Counted from the first letter of the stretch, positions 1 through 9,512 are shown. The stretch is 64,000 nucleotides of DNA from Rhizophlyctis rosea (GCA_027596075.1 JADGJC010000138.1:7733-71732), one strand, 5' to 3'. Notes: generated by a model not told the origin, from the sequence alone. Numbers and translations: made by a program.

Positions 1-529
1 CTCCAAATCCACAGGCCCTAGAACAAACCAACGCCTTCGGCAAAGGCGAATCAATCGCCGACCACCTCCGCCAAGACCACTACCAAGTCAAGAAACTCCT
101 CTACAAGCTCGACAGTATGGAAGTCACTGACCCGCAATTCAACAGCACTCTCAGCACCGTTATGGATACCCTCAAGGAACACGCTGAAGAGGAGGAAAGC
201 AAGGAATTGCCGGAGCTTCAGAGGTTGTTGACAAAGGAGGAGCGAGTGAAGTTGAGTGGGAGTTTCTTGAGGAGGAAGGCGATTTCTCCTACTAGGCCGC
301 ACCCGGGGGCGCCGGATAAGCCGCCTGCGTTGGAGGTTGCTGGTGAGTCAGGGGGTTTTTGACTTTTTTTATTCCGTGGCTGCATTGCTTTTTTCCGATT
401 GGTGGGGTCACACATATCAATCCAAATTTCTCACAATGCATCCATTATACAGCTGGTCTACCTGTGGCCCCCATCGACAAGTTGCGCGACCAAGGAAGGA
501 AGTTCGCCGACCGTCGTGTTTCCCAGTAG
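1..529 (+). CDS. Hemerythrin-like HHE-domain protein, 3' part
   Basis: Partial gene entering from the left edge, so its start is not visible. The reading frame gives ADHLRQDHYQVKKLLYKLD, then TLKEHAEEEESKELPEL, the alternating His and His/Glu helices of the hemerythrin HHE cation-binding domain (the DH and KEHAEEEE residues are the likely di-iron ligands). One intron is evident: donor GTGAGT at 343 and acceptor CAG ending at 452. Splicing restores the frame and gives the tail AAGLPVAPIDKLRDQGRKF and a TAG at 527-529. Known members are small cytosolic proteins that bind iron or sense oxygen/redox state; the role in this organism is inferred only. Without splicing the frame stops shortly after the donor. 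Confidence 0.75.
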
Positions 530-957
530 ATGTACTATTATCGTCTCCAAAAGACCTCCACCTGCCGGGCTTCTATTGGCTGGTCCACTCTAAAATGCAC
601 AACGTCAACGTGATGTCTTCGGTGCTTCATAGGGCAGTCAGATAGTCCTTTATCTTCTCATCCCATCTGTATAATATATATACCTCTTGCTTCACCATCT
701 ACACTTCTCAAAATGGCTGAGGTATCGCAATGGAATGTACTGTTTCCAAAACATGTATAGCAAATGGCAAATCAAAAGTCGCAGCATGATTACTTGTAAC
801 ACTTTCTCTTTTGTATGTACAAAACTTATTTGATGCAAAACAAAGCGTTCCTTACAAACCCTCCAAAAAAAGCCTGCTATGCTCCCTGAGCACATTCATA
901 GAAATGACCCTCTACTCTGCCAAAAGCCGCACAAAACTTCCCCAACACCTCCCCCCA
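530..957. other. Intergenic, convergent 3' ends
   Basis: No ORF with coding character. It holds the 3' flanks of the HHE gene and of the opposite-strand membrane-protein gene. An AT-rich stretch with TATAATATATATA near 670-682 may belong to poly(A) signalling. Nothing else recognised. Confidence 0.5.
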
Positions 958-2691
958 TCACAACCCAAACGCCTCCAAAGACACCTTCCTCCTCGGCCTC
1001 GGAACGATCGTCGCATCATCCGACACATCCGTCTCATTCCCTTCCGATCCCATCCGGTCGTGCGTACTCTCATCCTCCGCCGACGGTGCAAGGAACGGCG
1101 GCACGGAAGGTGCCGGCAAAGGAGAGGGCGCAAAGTTTTGACCCATATCCGTGAACGTATGTCCCATTTCCGGTTCTTGGATCGGGTCGGCGGGGTGGAA
1201 GTCTGGTACTTCTGGTGATGAGGGTGGTGGCGGCGGAGGCGGGACGGGAGATTCCGACTGTCGTCGTCGGTGGTTCCGACGCATGTTTTGATACCACATC
1301 GATTTTGCCACCATGTCGTCGGAGCTTTGTACCTCAACCCCAACTTTCGCCCTCTCCTCCCAATCCCGCTTGATGTCATCCCTCGTCAACCCACGAATAC
1401 GCGGCGGCAACGGCGCTGGAACGTGGTGCTGCTTATGTACGGCCGTGGTGGTGTTAAAGAGTCGTGGGGTCTGTATGGGGTTTGTCGTCGTGTGGGCGAT
1501 GGTCCTTGCGCGTGGGACGGTCGGGTAGTGGTACGGTTGGGCGGTGTGGATGTGGCGGGGGACGGTGTTGTAGGTTTGGTGGTGGTGGTGTGACGAATAC
1601 AAGGATTCTGGGATCGGCAGGTAAGGGTTGGGCTCTGGAGTGGTGGTGCGGATGTGGGGAGGGGATGGGTACGACGGTTGGATGTATTCGTACTTGTATT
1701 GGTGGTCACAGCATGTATGGATTGCGGGTGGGCTTTGAGGATGTAGGAGAATTGTTGGGCTTGTGGGTTGAGGTAGGTATAACAAATCAGGAAGCCCACC
1801 GCCGTTGACGAGAGATGTAGCCGACTCTTGCGATAAACCATACAAACCACCACCCTCAACCCCACGCCTCAAACTCTGCGGCGACCCCGTCCCACCACTA
1901 CCAAAAGATCTCATAGTCCCATACAACGACCCATCCTCCCCGTCAAACGGTCCCAAAATCCGCACCCCATCATCGTCTTTTGTCCCACTGGTTTCAACCC
2001 CACGTCGATGCCGACCCAATCTCCACCACCACCTCCGACGACCCGCATCCTCCAAATCCAAATCCGACTCCTCCGAACTCCAGCTCCAGCTCCTCCTCCC
2101 CCGGCGACGCCGATACACTGCCGACTCCACATTCCTCCAACAAATGCCAATGGCAGCCAACGCTGCCACGACGATGATGGCCACGAACGCGTACAGCACA
2201 ATCTTAGAGGCTGCAGACATGTCGTCGTAATCGTTGTCGCTCAAGACGGCTGTTATGGCGGGTTTGGCGGGAGTCGGCGAGGGTGAGGTGGTAGACTTTT
2301 TTGTGATTGTTGACGTTGTGGAAGTGGATGTGAGCTGTGGGGATGGGGAAAGCATGACGTTCAGATGGGCTGGTGTGGCCGAGGTTGTGGTTGTGGTTGT
2401 TGATTGGATGGTGCTGCTGCTGGTGATGGGAGTGACCGACCACGGGGTTGGTGATGATGGTACTGCGGATGGCATTGGAGTGGGAGAGGATGGCGAGAGG
2501 AGTTGAGCGAGTGGGTTGGGTGAGAATGCGAACGGTGATGGAGAAGTGGGAGGCGGGGAAGGCGACAACTTTGCACCCGCGACTGGAACTGAGAGGTGCC
2601 ATGAAGGCGTATGGGTTGTGGTTGTTGGTCCGGCTGCTGTGTATGCTACCATGCTGAACAACACGAGTATGATGGGGTTTTGGCGGTGCAT
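958..2691 (-). CDS. Mucin-like single-pass membrane protein, function unknown
   Basis: Uninterrupted 577-residue ORF with a true ATG. Residues 1-20 form a signal peptide (hydrophobic IILVLFSMVAYTAA). Residues 21-155 are very rich in Ser, Thr and Pro, as in heavily O-glycosylated cell-surface regions. A transmembrane helix (IVLYAFVAIIVVAALAAIGI, about 164-183) is followed by a basic stop-transfer run (YRRRRGRR). The remaining ~380 cytosolic residues are low-complexity with Pro, His and Ser runs. This is the layout of a fungal wall-stress or adhesion-type type I membrane protein, but I recognise no WSC, LysM or other named domain. Base composition flips between C-rich and G-rich blocks on the coding strand. 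Confidence 0.7.
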   Translation of the reverse strand: MHRQNPIILVLFSMVAYTAAGPTTTTHTPSWHLSVPVAGAKLSPSPPPTSPSPFAFSPNPLAQLLSPSSPTPMPSAVPSSPTPWSVTPITSSSTIQSTTTTTTSATPAHLNVMLSPSPQLTSTSTTSTITKKSTTSPSPTPAKPAITAVLSDNDYDDMSAASKIVLYAFVAIIVVAALAAIGICWRNVESAVYRRRRGRRSWSWSSEESDLDLEDAGRRRWWWRLGRHRRGVETSGTKDDDGVRILGPFDGEDGSLYGTMRSFGSGGTGSPQSLRRGVEGGGLYGLSQESATSLVNGGGLPDLLYLPQPTSPTILLHPQSPPAIHTCCDHQYKYEYIQPSYPSPPHIRTTTPEPNPYLPIPESLYSSHHHHQTYNTVPRHIHTAQPYHYPTVPRARTIAHTTTNPIQTPRLFNTTTAVHKQHHVPAPLPPRIRGLTRDDIKRDWEERAKVGVEVQSSDDMVAKSMWYQNMRRNHRRRQSESPVPPPPPPPSSPEVPDFHPADPIQEPEMGHTFTDMGQNFAPSPLPAPSVPPFLAPSAEDESTHDRMGSEGNETDVSDDATIVPRPRRKVSLEAFGL

Positions 2692-3196
2692 GGCCGTGTA
2701 GCGTCTTTCGGTATGTGTGTGAGATAGTCCCTCAAAAAATACTTATACGCAAAAACAAATGAGGATCCAAATGATCTCAGCGCCCTGCGCGCAAGAGATA
2801 GTGCAATTGAAGAAGCAAAGTCAAGAGCAGGAGGCCAATGTGTAAATTCAATATGAAAATATTGGGAGAAGTGATCAACACGGGTTGCTGCCAAAAGTCA
2901 AAGCTGATGGATGCGCAGTTGAGCAGCCGCCCCAACGCGATAGGATGCCAACATGCGATGATAACACCTATCATGCGCATACAGTATGCGCAGGATATGG
3001 TACGTCCGATCGAGTGGATGAGGCACAGGTCGGGCCAAGGATGACAAGGTGTGCAAACAAGAATCAGGGTCGTGGCTTGGGTGCAGGCGGAGTGAGACAA
3101 CCGCGTGGCTGGGGGAGGCACTGCCCAACTGACATCATTGCTGATTGATGACATTCCAAGTGACAGAGATACCACTTCTTCTGAACTTTCCGCTCC

Positions 3197-3290
3197 ATCA
3201 AGAACGCTTGATATTACAATTGCTTGGCCATATCCCTTCCGGCGTGAGCCCGGTTGACCTGGAGCAATTGTAATATCAAGAACGGTTGAT
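3197..3290 (+). mobile_element. 64-bp MITE-like relative of the introner repeat, with TIRs and TSD
   Basis: The core element is 3212-3275. Its ends are perfect 11-bp inverted repeats, TATTACAATTG and CAATTGTAATA. Directly outside are TCAAGAACGCTTGA (3198-3211) and TCAAGAACGGTTGA (3276-3289), a 14-bp direct repeat with one mismatch, as expected for a target-site duplication. The first ~55 bp match the other two copies (4341-4434 and 10994-11087) except at the variable dinucleotide after GGTTGA. The 3' end differs, replacing the intron-like branch site and pyrimidine tract. It lies between genes and encodes nothing. Confidence 0.7.
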
Positions 3291-3661
3291 CATTAGCAAA
3301 GTCACGACTGTGTTGGGAGTATTGAAGGTTTGCCATATACATCCCATATTACTAAACATATACCCTCCAACTCAGTCATTACGATGATCAACTGGAAAAA
3401 TCGCGTCCTTCACTTCATGCATCCTCCCTAATTTTTTTTTTTTCCTTAATGAAAATCCGTTTACACGTTCCCACCAACCGGTCGCAAATGCATCTTATCT
3501 CGAGTTTGGAAGCTACCCGATACGTTGGATGTGAGCAGTGTACCATGGACCACCCCTTTCTGACGGTGACAGTGCGGTGACAGGGCTGCCAGCTGGAAAT
3601 TGGTGGCACAGTCATGGAGAGAATCATATCAATCACGCACCGTGTTTGACCAGCACGGTAA

Positions 3662-3760
3662 CTCCATCTGGCTGAGTGGTCTGGCGCCGCAACAAGCGTG
3701 TGTCGCAATGCGGCCATCGAGGTCGCAGGTTCGGATCCGGGCCCAGCCCCACTTTTTTTT
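3662..3760 (+). ncRNA. tRNA-like Pol III unit or tRNA pseudogene
   Basis: An A-box-like TGGCTGAGTGG (3669-3679) is followed 49 bp later by a B-box-like GGTTCGGATCC (3728-3738) and then by a run of eight T (3753-3760), a typical Pol III terminator. Between them GCCGCA...TGCGGC can pair. I could not form a proper acceptor stem or an intact T-stem, and the would-be anticodon loop lacks U33. A degenerate tRNA or tRNA-derived SINE head is more likely than a working tRNA. Confidence 0.3.
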
Positions 3761-4001
3761 CTTTTGTTCATGTCAACAGGCAGCAGATCCCTCCACCGTC
3801 AGAGCCCATAGCCCACCAACACATAACTAACTTCTGGGCGCTAGAAATGGTGGTGTGCCCAGGCAATTCGAGGTTATTGCTGCTGTAGTACCGTTGCGAC
3901 CTCACATCGGCTTTGTCTTTTAATTGGTGCAGAGCTACAGGAAAGATCAAGGATCTCCACCAGGGACAACATGTTCAACAGTGAACTCAGTGAAATCGCT
4001 T

Positions 4002-4211
4002 TCAATCATTGCACCTGATGGCGACGCTGATTGATGAACCGAGGAGGGGTTTGCTGCAACGGGCTCCGTGGGCTATGGCACCTACATAGTTGAGGTAAAT
4101 CCAAGCGAGGCGGACATACACCCACCAGAGTGTAAGGAAGCTTTGTATAGCGGTCAAGGGTCCCGTCGCTGGACTAGGTTTCTGTTGGGGAGTCGTACTT
4201 GGAGTCGACAT
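4002..4211 (-). CDS. Possible small membrane protein (69 aa), unrecognised
   Basis: ATG-initiated ORF starting MSTPSTTPQQKPSPATGP, then a hydrophobic, aromatic-rich stretch (LTLWWVYVRLAWIYLNYVG) that could be one membrane helix. No family recognised. A splice donor is possible near the end of the helix, so the C-terminus is uncertain. It sits in a repeat-rich interval with no other gene, and it could be a chance ORF. Confidence 0.22.
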   Translation of the reverse strand: MSTPSTTPQQKPSPATGPLTAIQSFLTLWWVYVRLAWIYLNYVGAIAHGARCSKPLLGSSISVAIRCND

Positions 4212-4340
4212 CCTTTGATATTAGGAATTTCCGTTATCCAGCATCATGAGATCTAATTTTTGTACACAGTCAAATGTCTGAGCGTTGAACTTTGCAAAGT
4301 CGAAACTCGACCAAGAATCTGTGGCGGTGTGTGACGATGT

Positions 4341-4434
4341 TATTACAATTGCTTGGCCATATCCCTTCCGGCGTGAGCCCGGTTGACTTGGAGCATTTAA
4401 GTACAAAAGACTGACTATTGGTCCTTCCCTCCCA
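4341..4434 (+). repeat. Introner-like repeat, intergenic copy
   Basis: A 94-bp unit from TATTACAATTG to CTTCCCTCCCA, differing at four positions by eye from the copy that forms a zinc-transporter intron. It keeps a CTGAC branch-like site and the pyrimidine tract, but the base after the terminal A is T, so no AG acceptor is formed here. The T before the element means that the donor would be the weak GTTATT. No coding exon was found on either side, so this copy is probably not spliced. Confidence 0.75.
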
Positions 4435-4574
4435 TCGCAAAATCCTCGACACACTATCTAAACGATTCACAAACGCCTATCCTCTAATCCCAGACCGTCC
4501 GACCCATGATTTACTCGTAGTAGCGCGTCTTTTGAATGTGACTTGTATGCTTGAGATACTTGTAACGGACGGTA

Positions 4575-4665
4575 TCCACGATGCACGAGCGTCACACATG
4601 TGTGACGCGTCTTGGGCAGCCCTCCATTGCAAAACCCAGTGCAAAATGACCACATGCATCGTGGA
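4575..4665. repeat. Nested inverted repeat around a 20-bp perfect palindrome
   Basis: Outer arms TCCACGATGCA (4575-4585) and TGCATCGTGGA (4655-4665) are perfect reverse complements. Just inside the left arm is the perfect palindrome GCGTCACACATGTGTGACGC (4589-4608). It could be a small non-autonomous element or a structured site; no coding sequence is visible here. Confidence 0.6.
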
Positions 4666-4886
4666 CAAGTTTCGGAGGAAGGACAAGGCGTCCATCACGT
4701 TCCGGCATTTGCCTTTCACGTCTCCTCATCTTCCAACTTCCCATCGCGAGAGCAAAGAAATTGATTTTATTTTTCCAGCGTCTTTGCACGTCAGTTGGGG
4801 TGGTGCACTGTTCGCAGAAAATCTCATATTTACACAAAGTTAAGGTCCAACCACCCATACCCAAATACCCCATACCAAACAACAAA

Positions 4887-5397
4887 ATGCCCCTATCCAC
4901 CCGCCTAACCCTCCGCGCCTCCGCCCCACCCGCCCCCCCCCCCCCCAACCACCAACCCCCCAACCCCCCCCGCACACCCTTGCCACTCCTTCACATTCAT
5001 CTCCACAACCCGCCCAACATCCCCCCAAACCCCCTCCCCCTCCTTCCGCGTCCTCCGCGTCAAAAACTCCTCCGGCTCCCTAATCTACGACATTGACGAA
5101 AACTCTGGAACAGACTTCTCAGACGCGTCCGTGTCGTCGTCGTCAAGAGGGTCGTCGCGGAAATTCAGTAGTGAGGCGGCGAGGCAGAGGAGTATCAGTA
5201 GGGGACGGAGGCATAGTCAGGGGGGTGGGGGGTCGATTAAGAGGAGTACTACTGTGAGGAGGACGAGGACTTGTAGGAAGGGGACGTTTAGTTGTAACGA
5301 GTTGGATTGTGAGATTTTCCCGGTTGAGGAGGATGGGGGGGAGGTGAAGCAGGGTGGGGAGGGTGAGGTGCCAGTACCCATGGTGGTTGATGCTTGA
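4887..5397 (+). CDS. Basic Ser/Arg-rich protein, frame broken at a 14-C tract
   Basis: The ATG at 4887 (MPLSTRLTLRASAPPAPPPP) runs into a 14-base C run (4933-4946). In the assembled sequence that frame ends soon after in a meaningless Pro/Leu/His stretch. A one-base shift at the run joins the start to the frame that has coding character from about 5044 (FRVLRVKNSSGSLIYDIDEN) through a Ser/Arg-rich segment (SRGSSRKFSSEAARQRSIS) and CRKGTFSCNELDCEIFPVEE to TGA at 5395-5397. Either the homopolymer length is mis-called or the gene is truly frameshifted. No domain recognised; the Arg/Ser composition suggests a disordered, possibly phosphorylated protein. Confidence 0.45.
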
Positions 5398-6036
5398 GGG
5401 AAGCAGGTGTTATGGTGTCTGCGTATCTGGTTAGTAGACGGAGAAGAATTCCTTATGGAGAGAAATGCGGGAGCTGGGTGTTGAGTATAGATGAGAAGCC
5501 TGAATAGTCTGATCTGTAGTTATTTCCTTAGCTATGAACCTCATATATAGTTCGTTGTCGAGCCTTGTAAAAGACTGTATAACAGCGCCGACACTGTTGG
5601 TAAAATGTATTTGTATGCCTCAGAAAACGGGATCGGTGCAATTTTTTTTTTAATGAGAAGTGAGGACAAATCATGCAGTCGCACTTCATCTCGCCGTTTG
5701 CCATCAAGAAACTCGAGTTTTGCATGCTTCATTTCGTCACGATGATATTTACAATACATACGTGTAGAAGGTGACAACGAAAGAAGAAAAACATGAAGTA
5801 CATTATGACAACTACAGAAAAGTTGTACAAAAAACATTATCGCGAGTCATGGTGCTATGACTGGCATCACACCACTCGCTCGCATCTATGAGATCTCCCC
5901 TACCCAATCAAAAAAATCACCTGAAGAACTATATACGATAATATGTAGTTGAAATCTATTTTTAGCTTTTCTATCCCTCCAAATCGCTACATTATTCCCT
6001 CATGGCTCCCAGTCATCTCCGTCTCGACCCACCCAC
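5398..6036. other. Intergenic, convergent 3' ends
   Basis: AT-rich sequence between the Ser/Arg-rich ORF (+) and the RGS gene (-). Short ORFs only, no coding bias, nothing recognised. Confidence 0.5.
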
Positions 6037-7455
6037 CTAGAAATTACCAGGCTTCGTCAACTTGTTCGTAAACTTCGAGAAAAATCCCTTCGGACTCTCC
6101 TCATCCCCACTACTACTCCCCGACCGCTGATGTCCCTGCCCCTGCGCCTGTCCCTGTCCCTTCCCCCCATACCGTCCCGGCGATCCCACCAACCCTCCCG
6201 CCGGCGGACTAGCCGCCCCCGCTCCCCGCCCCTTCATCATCAGGCCGCCCACTGAACTACCGGGACTTCCCACCACAACAGGCGCAGCTGTTGGTGCGTA
6301 AGAGAGACCTGGTGTGTCTTCGAATTCGACCTGAAGCATTGTCCGGCAGTATTCTTTTACCATGTGTTTGACGAGGAGGTGGCGGCGGTGGGAGGTGGAG
6401 GATTGGGATGTTTGGAGTTGGGAGGCTTGTTTGTCTAAGTGGCGGAGGAGGAGGTCTACGGCGTGGGCGCGGCCTTCTTCTGTGTAGAGGGGTTGGAGGC
6501 CTGTTTTCGAATTGGTGATTGCAGGTATTAGTCAGTTTTCAGTTCTACGTTTGCATGCCCATGGTTCGCGACAGTAAGCAACACGGACCACCACTCACCG
6601 ATATCCTTCTTCATCCACGTATACACCTCACTCTTTGTGAAACGGATCCAACTCCCTTCCATCAACTGCAAAATATGCATTTTGGCACCGTCAAATACAC
6701 CTTCCAATGACTCACTGGTCCCAGCCTTCATGTTCGCCACGATTTCCCGCCGGGTTTTTTGCTCAATGTTAACTTCAAACTGAGAGGATGGGGAGAGATA
6801 GGTGTCAAAAATGTGTTGTGCGGCGAGGAGGTGGTGACGGGACGAGGGGAATGCCATGGTTTCGTAGTGTTCGACTTCCAGGTAGAAGAACTGGTTTAGG
6901 TTTATCAGTTTGTGGGTAAGCGTATGGTCAGGTTTGACAGATTCGATGGAGGCACAGCCACAGCTGGGCCTCCGCCTTGACAGAAAAGTAAACAAACAAA
7001 TAAAGAAGGCAACATACCAAATTTTCGCAACTGTAGTCTTCAAGCAACGAGTACAGGAAATAACTAAGCGGAACCTTACTCGCCAATATCGCCTTCAACC
7101 CTTCCTGCTCAATCTCGCTGACTGGCACGTCAATAGGACAATCATCTCCAAAGAATCGTATCAGCTTTTTCGACCGGGCCACAGCTCGTTCTTTGTATCT
7201 CTGGTGGTCTACAAGGGGGTTGGGAGGGATGGGACTGGGGTTTGTGGGTGCGGAGTATGGTCTGGCGGGAACGGATGGGGAGCGACTGACGGAGGATTGC
7301 GGTGGTGGTGTTGCGGCATAGGTTTGGGGGCTCGTTGTTGGATAGGTTGGAGACTGGTTGTGGGAGCGGGACATGGTGGAGGTGGTTGAGGACGTTGGTG
7401 GGGGAAGAAAGGAAGCGTTTGATGGACGTCTGGGTGCGGGTGATATGAAAGACAT
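6037..7455 (-). CDS. RGS-domain protein (regulator of G-protein signalling)
   Basis: Three exons on the minus strand: 7455-7018, 6890-6599 and 6500-6037, with GTATGT and GTGAGT donors. A Ser/Thr/Pro-rich N-terminus (MSFISPAPRRPSNASFLPPP) leads into the RGS domain: LSYFLYSLLEDYSCENL spliced to FFYLEVEHYETMAF, then HIFDTYLSPSSQFEVNIEQ and KMHILQLMEGSWIRFTKS. Family members speed GTP hydrolysis on G-alpha subunits at the membrane. A C-terminal tail (LQPLYTEEGRAHAVDLLLRH..., then a Gly/Ser/Gln-rich disordered end FFSKFTNKLTKPGNF) follows. I see no DEP, PX or membrane segment, so it is a soluble RGS protein. The start was chosen as the first ATG of the Pro/Ser-rich frame; an upstream exon is not excluded. 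Confidence 0.8.
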
Positions 7456-8561
7456 AGGTGCGCAGTAGGGAGCACTTTTCGGGTGTGTCAGCGGGAAAGA
7501 GTGAAGAAGGTACAGAGACCAAATAATCAGGGTAAACAATCAAATTGTTGAGAATGACGTGCACCCAGTCGCTGTCTGCTCGGACCGATTTTCGATATGA
7601 ATAGAATGAGAGCAAAGGAGAAGAAGCAAGAAGAGGTAAGATATTTTTAAGGGGGAAAATCTGGGGTTTTGGACGCAACTGGCCTACTGGCACGGTATTT
7701 TCGGACGTGTGATCACACAGGTGTGGGCGGTCGGTGTGACCAGCAGTTGTGTTCGAAACTTGGACCGGCGGATTCTTTGGAGGCCCCGAGCTTATTTCTA
7801 GGCCGCACCACTTCAAAATCTTTCCTTGCTTCTACTGAGAGATCAACGAAACCGTTCTGATTCGTAGAGCTTAGGCAACGTTCGTAACTTTCCGTCGAGA
7901 TGAAAGATTTTCCTTGCCTTTCTTTGTGACAGCCCTGGAATGGAGAAGACAGGCACCCTACGACTCACGAGAAAGAGACAGATGGGTGGAATGTGACTGT
8001 GCCGCTAAGATGTAGCAGCGCCATTCCAGCGGCATGTCGCACAGGGGTTGGATGTCTACAATAGAATCCACACGTGCCGCACCAATTTCGCATTGGTTCG
8101 TGTAACAAGGTTTCGGTAGCTTATTTTTCCACGGTAAACACAGAGACGCAAACCGGGGCTGCCTGCCGGTGACTCCTCGTGAGTTGTGACAGACCTGTCA
8201 AAAGCAAGCTGCCCGGCCTGCTCAATGTCCAGAACCTCTCCAATTGCCCACAAGTACGGTAAAACATCAGCAACACAGATGTCGGACACCGACACAGCTA
8301 ACAGTGCACCTCACATAAACCATTCAAAACCCCGCCGCGGAACCGAAAGTCGAACCTTACGCAACGTTGAACTCGGCAGAAGCAGCAACAGCATACATAT
8401 CACTGGCTCAGGACCACCAAAGAACACACTGCCGCCAAATCCATTCTGGGTTGTGGGTAGTTGACTTCATGGGCGTAGTAGGATTCGCTTGCTGGAGAAG
8501 GAAGCGGTCGGCAAGGCAAACAACGTGCTCCAACCACCTATCACACCACACCCCCGAGCCA
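7456..8561. other. Divergent promoter region
   Basis: About 1.1 kb between the RGS start (-) and the start chosen for the disordered protein (+). An in-frame ORF extends upstream of 8562 to 8367 but begins without coding character. No RNA gene or repeat seen. Confidence 0.4.
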
Positions 8562-9512
8562 ATGTCCTCAGCCCAGTCCATATCTGGTTTATCCGCTTCT
8601 ATGGCATCCTCGGCATCCGCTGCCTCAAAACGTGGTGCAATAGCAAAATGGTTCAGAGCCTTACGGAATAGGATTCATCACGGGCCAATATTGGAGAAGA
8701 AGGTTTCATCATCATCGGGGAAAGGGCAGGACCCTCACTTCCTTACGCCAACACCCAAATGGACCATACCCAGAGACGACTCCCGCCACGTCAACGCCAT
8801 CGGTCCCTCCATAACAACAGACCACATCTCCCACCACCCAACAAGCATCATGATCGTCAGCACCACAACTCCGTCCATAACCTCCACAAAAACATACCCA
8901 ACGAAAAGCATCGATGCCCGCTCCCAAGGTCGTGAATCCATCCACTCAGGATACTCTTCAGACCCACCCGCCTCACCACAATCCCTCCCATCCCACCCCC
9001 CCGACCCTTCCTCCTCCCCAGCTGTCAATTTCTGCCTTCCACATACCCAGGACCACGATTCTCAACTCTATCCACCACCACCACGAACAGGATCAACAAC
9101 AGCAATACCACACAACGCGCATACAACAACCCACACAACACACACATCCACTTCCCTAAACCGTCCCGAATCAACTAAATCATCCGTCATATCCGCCTCA
9201 TCTACCAAAGCCGCGTCAACAACGGCGCTCTTTAGCGGACATGCGGGGAGTAATCCGGGGTTTGTCGTCGGGACGGGACCGAGGAGTGATGCGGGGACGT
9301 TGACGTCGACTAGGGCTGTGCATGCGCCAAGTATTATGAGTGGGAGGAGTGGGAGGGGTGGTGGTGGGGTTGGTGGGCATTGGCATGGCGGGGACCATGT
9401 GTCGATTGTTACGGCGTGGAGTTTCGGCGAGCGGTCAATGGAGACGGGACGGGAGAGGGGTGGGGAGACATGGAGTGTTAGGGATAGGGAGACGGAAAGC
9501 ATTCATTCTTGA
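8562..9512 (+). CDS. Ser/Thr/His-rich disordered protein, unrecognised
   Basis: Single ORF, about 316 residues from ATG 8562 (MSSAQSISGLSASMASSASA). An earlier in-frame ATG at 8367 would add 65 residues of unconvincing sequence. Near the N-terminus is a basic patch (KRGAIAKWFRALRNRIHHG). The rest is low-complexity Ser, Thr, Pro and His, then Gly/Arg-rich (MSGRSGRGGGGVGGHWHGG). No signal peptide, membrane helix or known domain. The first two thirds are C-rich on the coding strand (ACC, TCC, CCA codons); the last third switches to G-rich synonymous choices (ACG, AGT, GCG). Confidence 0.5.
   Translation: MSSAQSISGLSASMASSASAASKRGAIAKWFRALRNRIHHGPILEKKVSSSSGKGQDPHFLTPTPKWTIPRDDSRHVNAIGPSITTDHISHHPTSIMIVSTTTPSITSTKTYPTKSIDARSQGRESIHSGYSSDPPASPQSLPSHPPDPSSSPAVNFCLPHTQDHDSQLYPPPPRTGSTTAIPHNAHTTTHTTHTSTSLNRPESTKSSVISASSTKAASTTALFSGHAGSNPGFVVGTGPRSDAGTLTSTRAVHAPSIMSGRSGRGGGGVGGHWHGGDHVSIVTAWSFGERSMETGRERGGETWSVRDRETESIHS

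Larger units (their letters stand above)
2692..4886. other. Gene-poor, repeat-rich interval
   Basis: About 2.2 kb without a convincing gene. It contains two copies of the introner-like repeat (3212-3275, 4341-4434), a tRNA-like Pol III unit (about 3662-3760) and a nested inverted repeat (4575-4665). A 69-codon ATG ORF on the minus strand (4002-4211) has a Trp/Tyr-rich hydrophobic segment and is the only possible small gene. The other short ORFs look random. Confidence 0.55.

Noticed and set aside
1386..1865. Long ORFs on both strands antisense to the membrane-protein gene
   Set aside because: They mirror the Pro/Ser/Thr-rich codons of the real gene and have no domain, start context or independent codon bias.
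4418..4843. 141-codon ORF on the plus strand
   Set aside because: It begins inside the repeat copy at a non-ATG codon, crosses the nested palindrome and shows no coding character.
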